DNA of 64,000 bases, taken from contig KB309354.1 of assembly GCA_000328365.1 (NCBI GenBank), positions 1 to 64,000 on the forward strand, given 5' to 3'. Position numbers and translations under genes: made by a program. Below are positions 62,801 through 64,000 of this stretch, one piece after another; position 1 is the first letter of the stretch, and each line of letters opens with the position of its first letter. The notes beneath the pieces were generated by a model, which saw only the letters and a program-made list of their open reading frames with translations, did not search any database and was not told where the DNA came from. Origin of the DNA: Capitella teleta (Eukaryota > Annelida > Polychaeta > Capitellidae).

Positions 62801-63918
62801 AATGACAATATATATGTCCTGTGCCCGAACCAAGGCCTGAAATTTCATTCGTTTTCTTCACTTGTGTTGGCCTTTAATCTTACTGTCTTGTTAAGTTCCC
62901 CAATGCATCAACTATATTCCATGAGACAAAGTTCGGTTAATTTCGATCAATATGGTATTGATCTTTTCCCAGAACTCAGAGAAAGTAAAAACAAAATCGA
63001 CCGGAGAAAATCAAAGAAAGACAGCGATAGAAAATATTAGGGGGAAAATGGATACAAAAAGAAGAATTATCACGCTGTTCAAGAGTAAAATTATTTTCTA
63101 AATACATAATTCAATAACATTTACTTTACAATTATTATCACGAATGAAAGCAGAAAGTGTAAATCAGATTAGTGTATAGATAAGTTGAAACACAAAGTAA
63201 TTTCTGGTGGTAATGAATTCAGAATTAATACATCGTGGTAATCATTCAATCACACAATAATTTTATAATGTAGTGCACCGCTACGTAGACCAAATAGCAT
63301 CGATTACATAACACCTACGTTTACATGTATCAGGCGACGCTGACCACTTCCCCAATGCTGAACACTCAGCGGTCAGTGAACCCATTCCATTTGACCCTAC
63401 TGAGCCATCAGGACATTGGTGGGTCACTCTGCCATCCGTCTGAACATCTGACGTCACAGAAGGGCAGGCCACACCTGCGAACGACAAGAGGTCACAAAAG
63501 AGCACACACTCACGGCATAAGTGAAGAAATAGCACCACTCAATTCCGGTGGTATTTATTTACAATCAACTCACTGATTACTCGACTGGTTGCATCCTGCT
63601 CTACAATTCAGAGAGATAAATCAGCGCTTTGGACTTTGTATCTTTCTTTGACATGGTTAAAAATACTGTTACCTAACCATAATTTATTGGTTTTCAGTTT
63701 ATGCTATTGAACTGTGTGGGTATATGTGCACTTACGAGAGCAGTCTTCCACTTTGCTGCTCCATTCTGAGTTCTTTTGGCAAATGACCGATCGAGCACTG
63801 CTGCCATCAGGGAAGAAATACCCGATGTGGCAATCCAAGGTGACCACCACTCCGTGGAACCGCACAAGAGTGTCTACTTCACAATGCTTCATGAGAGGCA
63901 GTTTAGGGCATTCCTCGG
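59854..63918 (-). CDS. Second CCP receptor, tandem paralogue, 3' part (5' part beyond the window)
   Basis: Ten exons: 63918-63736, 63474-63319, 62412-62224, 62162-61980, 61643-61461, 61411-61220, 61110-60910, 60813-60625, 60577-60395 and 60035-59854. Each of the first nine is one CCP domain and all introns are phase 1. They match exons 10-19 of the first receptor one for one; five of the ten exon lengths are identical (183, 183, 192, 183 and 182 bases). Paired sequences include RCPPVP, CKLGFWLDV at the position of CLTGHRF, and ECV at the end of the last CCP. The last exon gives VNKSAVTPPVPAEAPS, a helix (IGLIAILFCSIAFGSVVVLD) and a tail IISHWNEIKNILQRIGACFK. The juxtamembrane VNKSA..(A/P)PVP is shared. 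A complete gene probably continues to the right. Confidence 0.9.
62413..63318. other. Introns of the second receptor without recognised content
   Basis: AT-rich. The 82-codon plus-strand ORF at 62792 has no motif. Confidence 0.5.
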
Positions 63919-64000
63919 CTGAAAACAAAAAACAAAAAACAAACAAACAAAAAAACAAACAAAAACAAAAAAACTGGCTAAACGAGTTACTGTGTGAATT

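Overview
The window is animal nuclear DNA. The evidence is split genes with GT..AG introns, a complete 451-residue alpha-tubulin, a retinol/steroid short-chain dehydrogenase, membrane proteins built of sushi (CCP) domains, secreted chitin-binding-type proteins, and a dense load of eukaryotic transposons (KDZ, piggyBac, Tc1, CR1/L2-type LINEs, tRNA-derived SINEs, BEL/Pao). Base composition is AT-rich. I read it as a marine-type invertebrate but cannot fix the phylum. Exon boundaries below were placed by hand from splice signals and frame.

Left third (1-17.6 kb): mostly mobile DNA. A multi-exon KDZ transposase gene on the minus strand enters from the left edge and ends at 2.9 kb, with a cluster of inverted decamers beyond its 5' end. 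A 0.5-kb dispersed repeat, a piggyBac remnant and a BEL/Pao fossil follow. At 11.85-12.17 kb a small coiled-coil ORF ends in an exact histone-type mRNA stem-loop. A young tRNA-SINE with an 18-bp target duplication, a GPCR pseudogene, and a 2.1-kb inverted-repeat element holding the 904-N assembly gap complete the region.

Middle (17.6-41 kb): four related secreted proteins share a small Cys domain around P-C-A-P-G and have very different tails: Gly/Tyr/His-rich, Pro/Tyr-rich, highly charged, and Ser/Thr/Lys-rich. Three share the layout of signal-peptide exon, phase-1 intron, Cys-domain exon, and the fourth splits the domain. Among them lie an SDR9C dehydrogenase, a tiny single-pass membrane protein, several LINE copies, an isolated VWD-like exon, a 1.9-kb inverted-repeat element and a Tc1 relic. 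An alpha-tubulin gene with a TATA box and an RFX-type X-box closes the region.

Right third (42-64 kb): two tandem paralogous receptors on the minus strand. The first is complete: 19 exons, about 1878 residues, a fibrinogen-like N-terminal domain, 27 CCP domains (13 of them in one 2.3-kb exon), one membrane helix and a short tail. The second runs off the right edge and matches the first exon for exon. Between them, on the plus strand, lies a Gln-rich gene with a possible homeodomain-like segment, whose repeat shows a frame switch. A LINE inserted into a SINE sits in the second intron of the first receptor.
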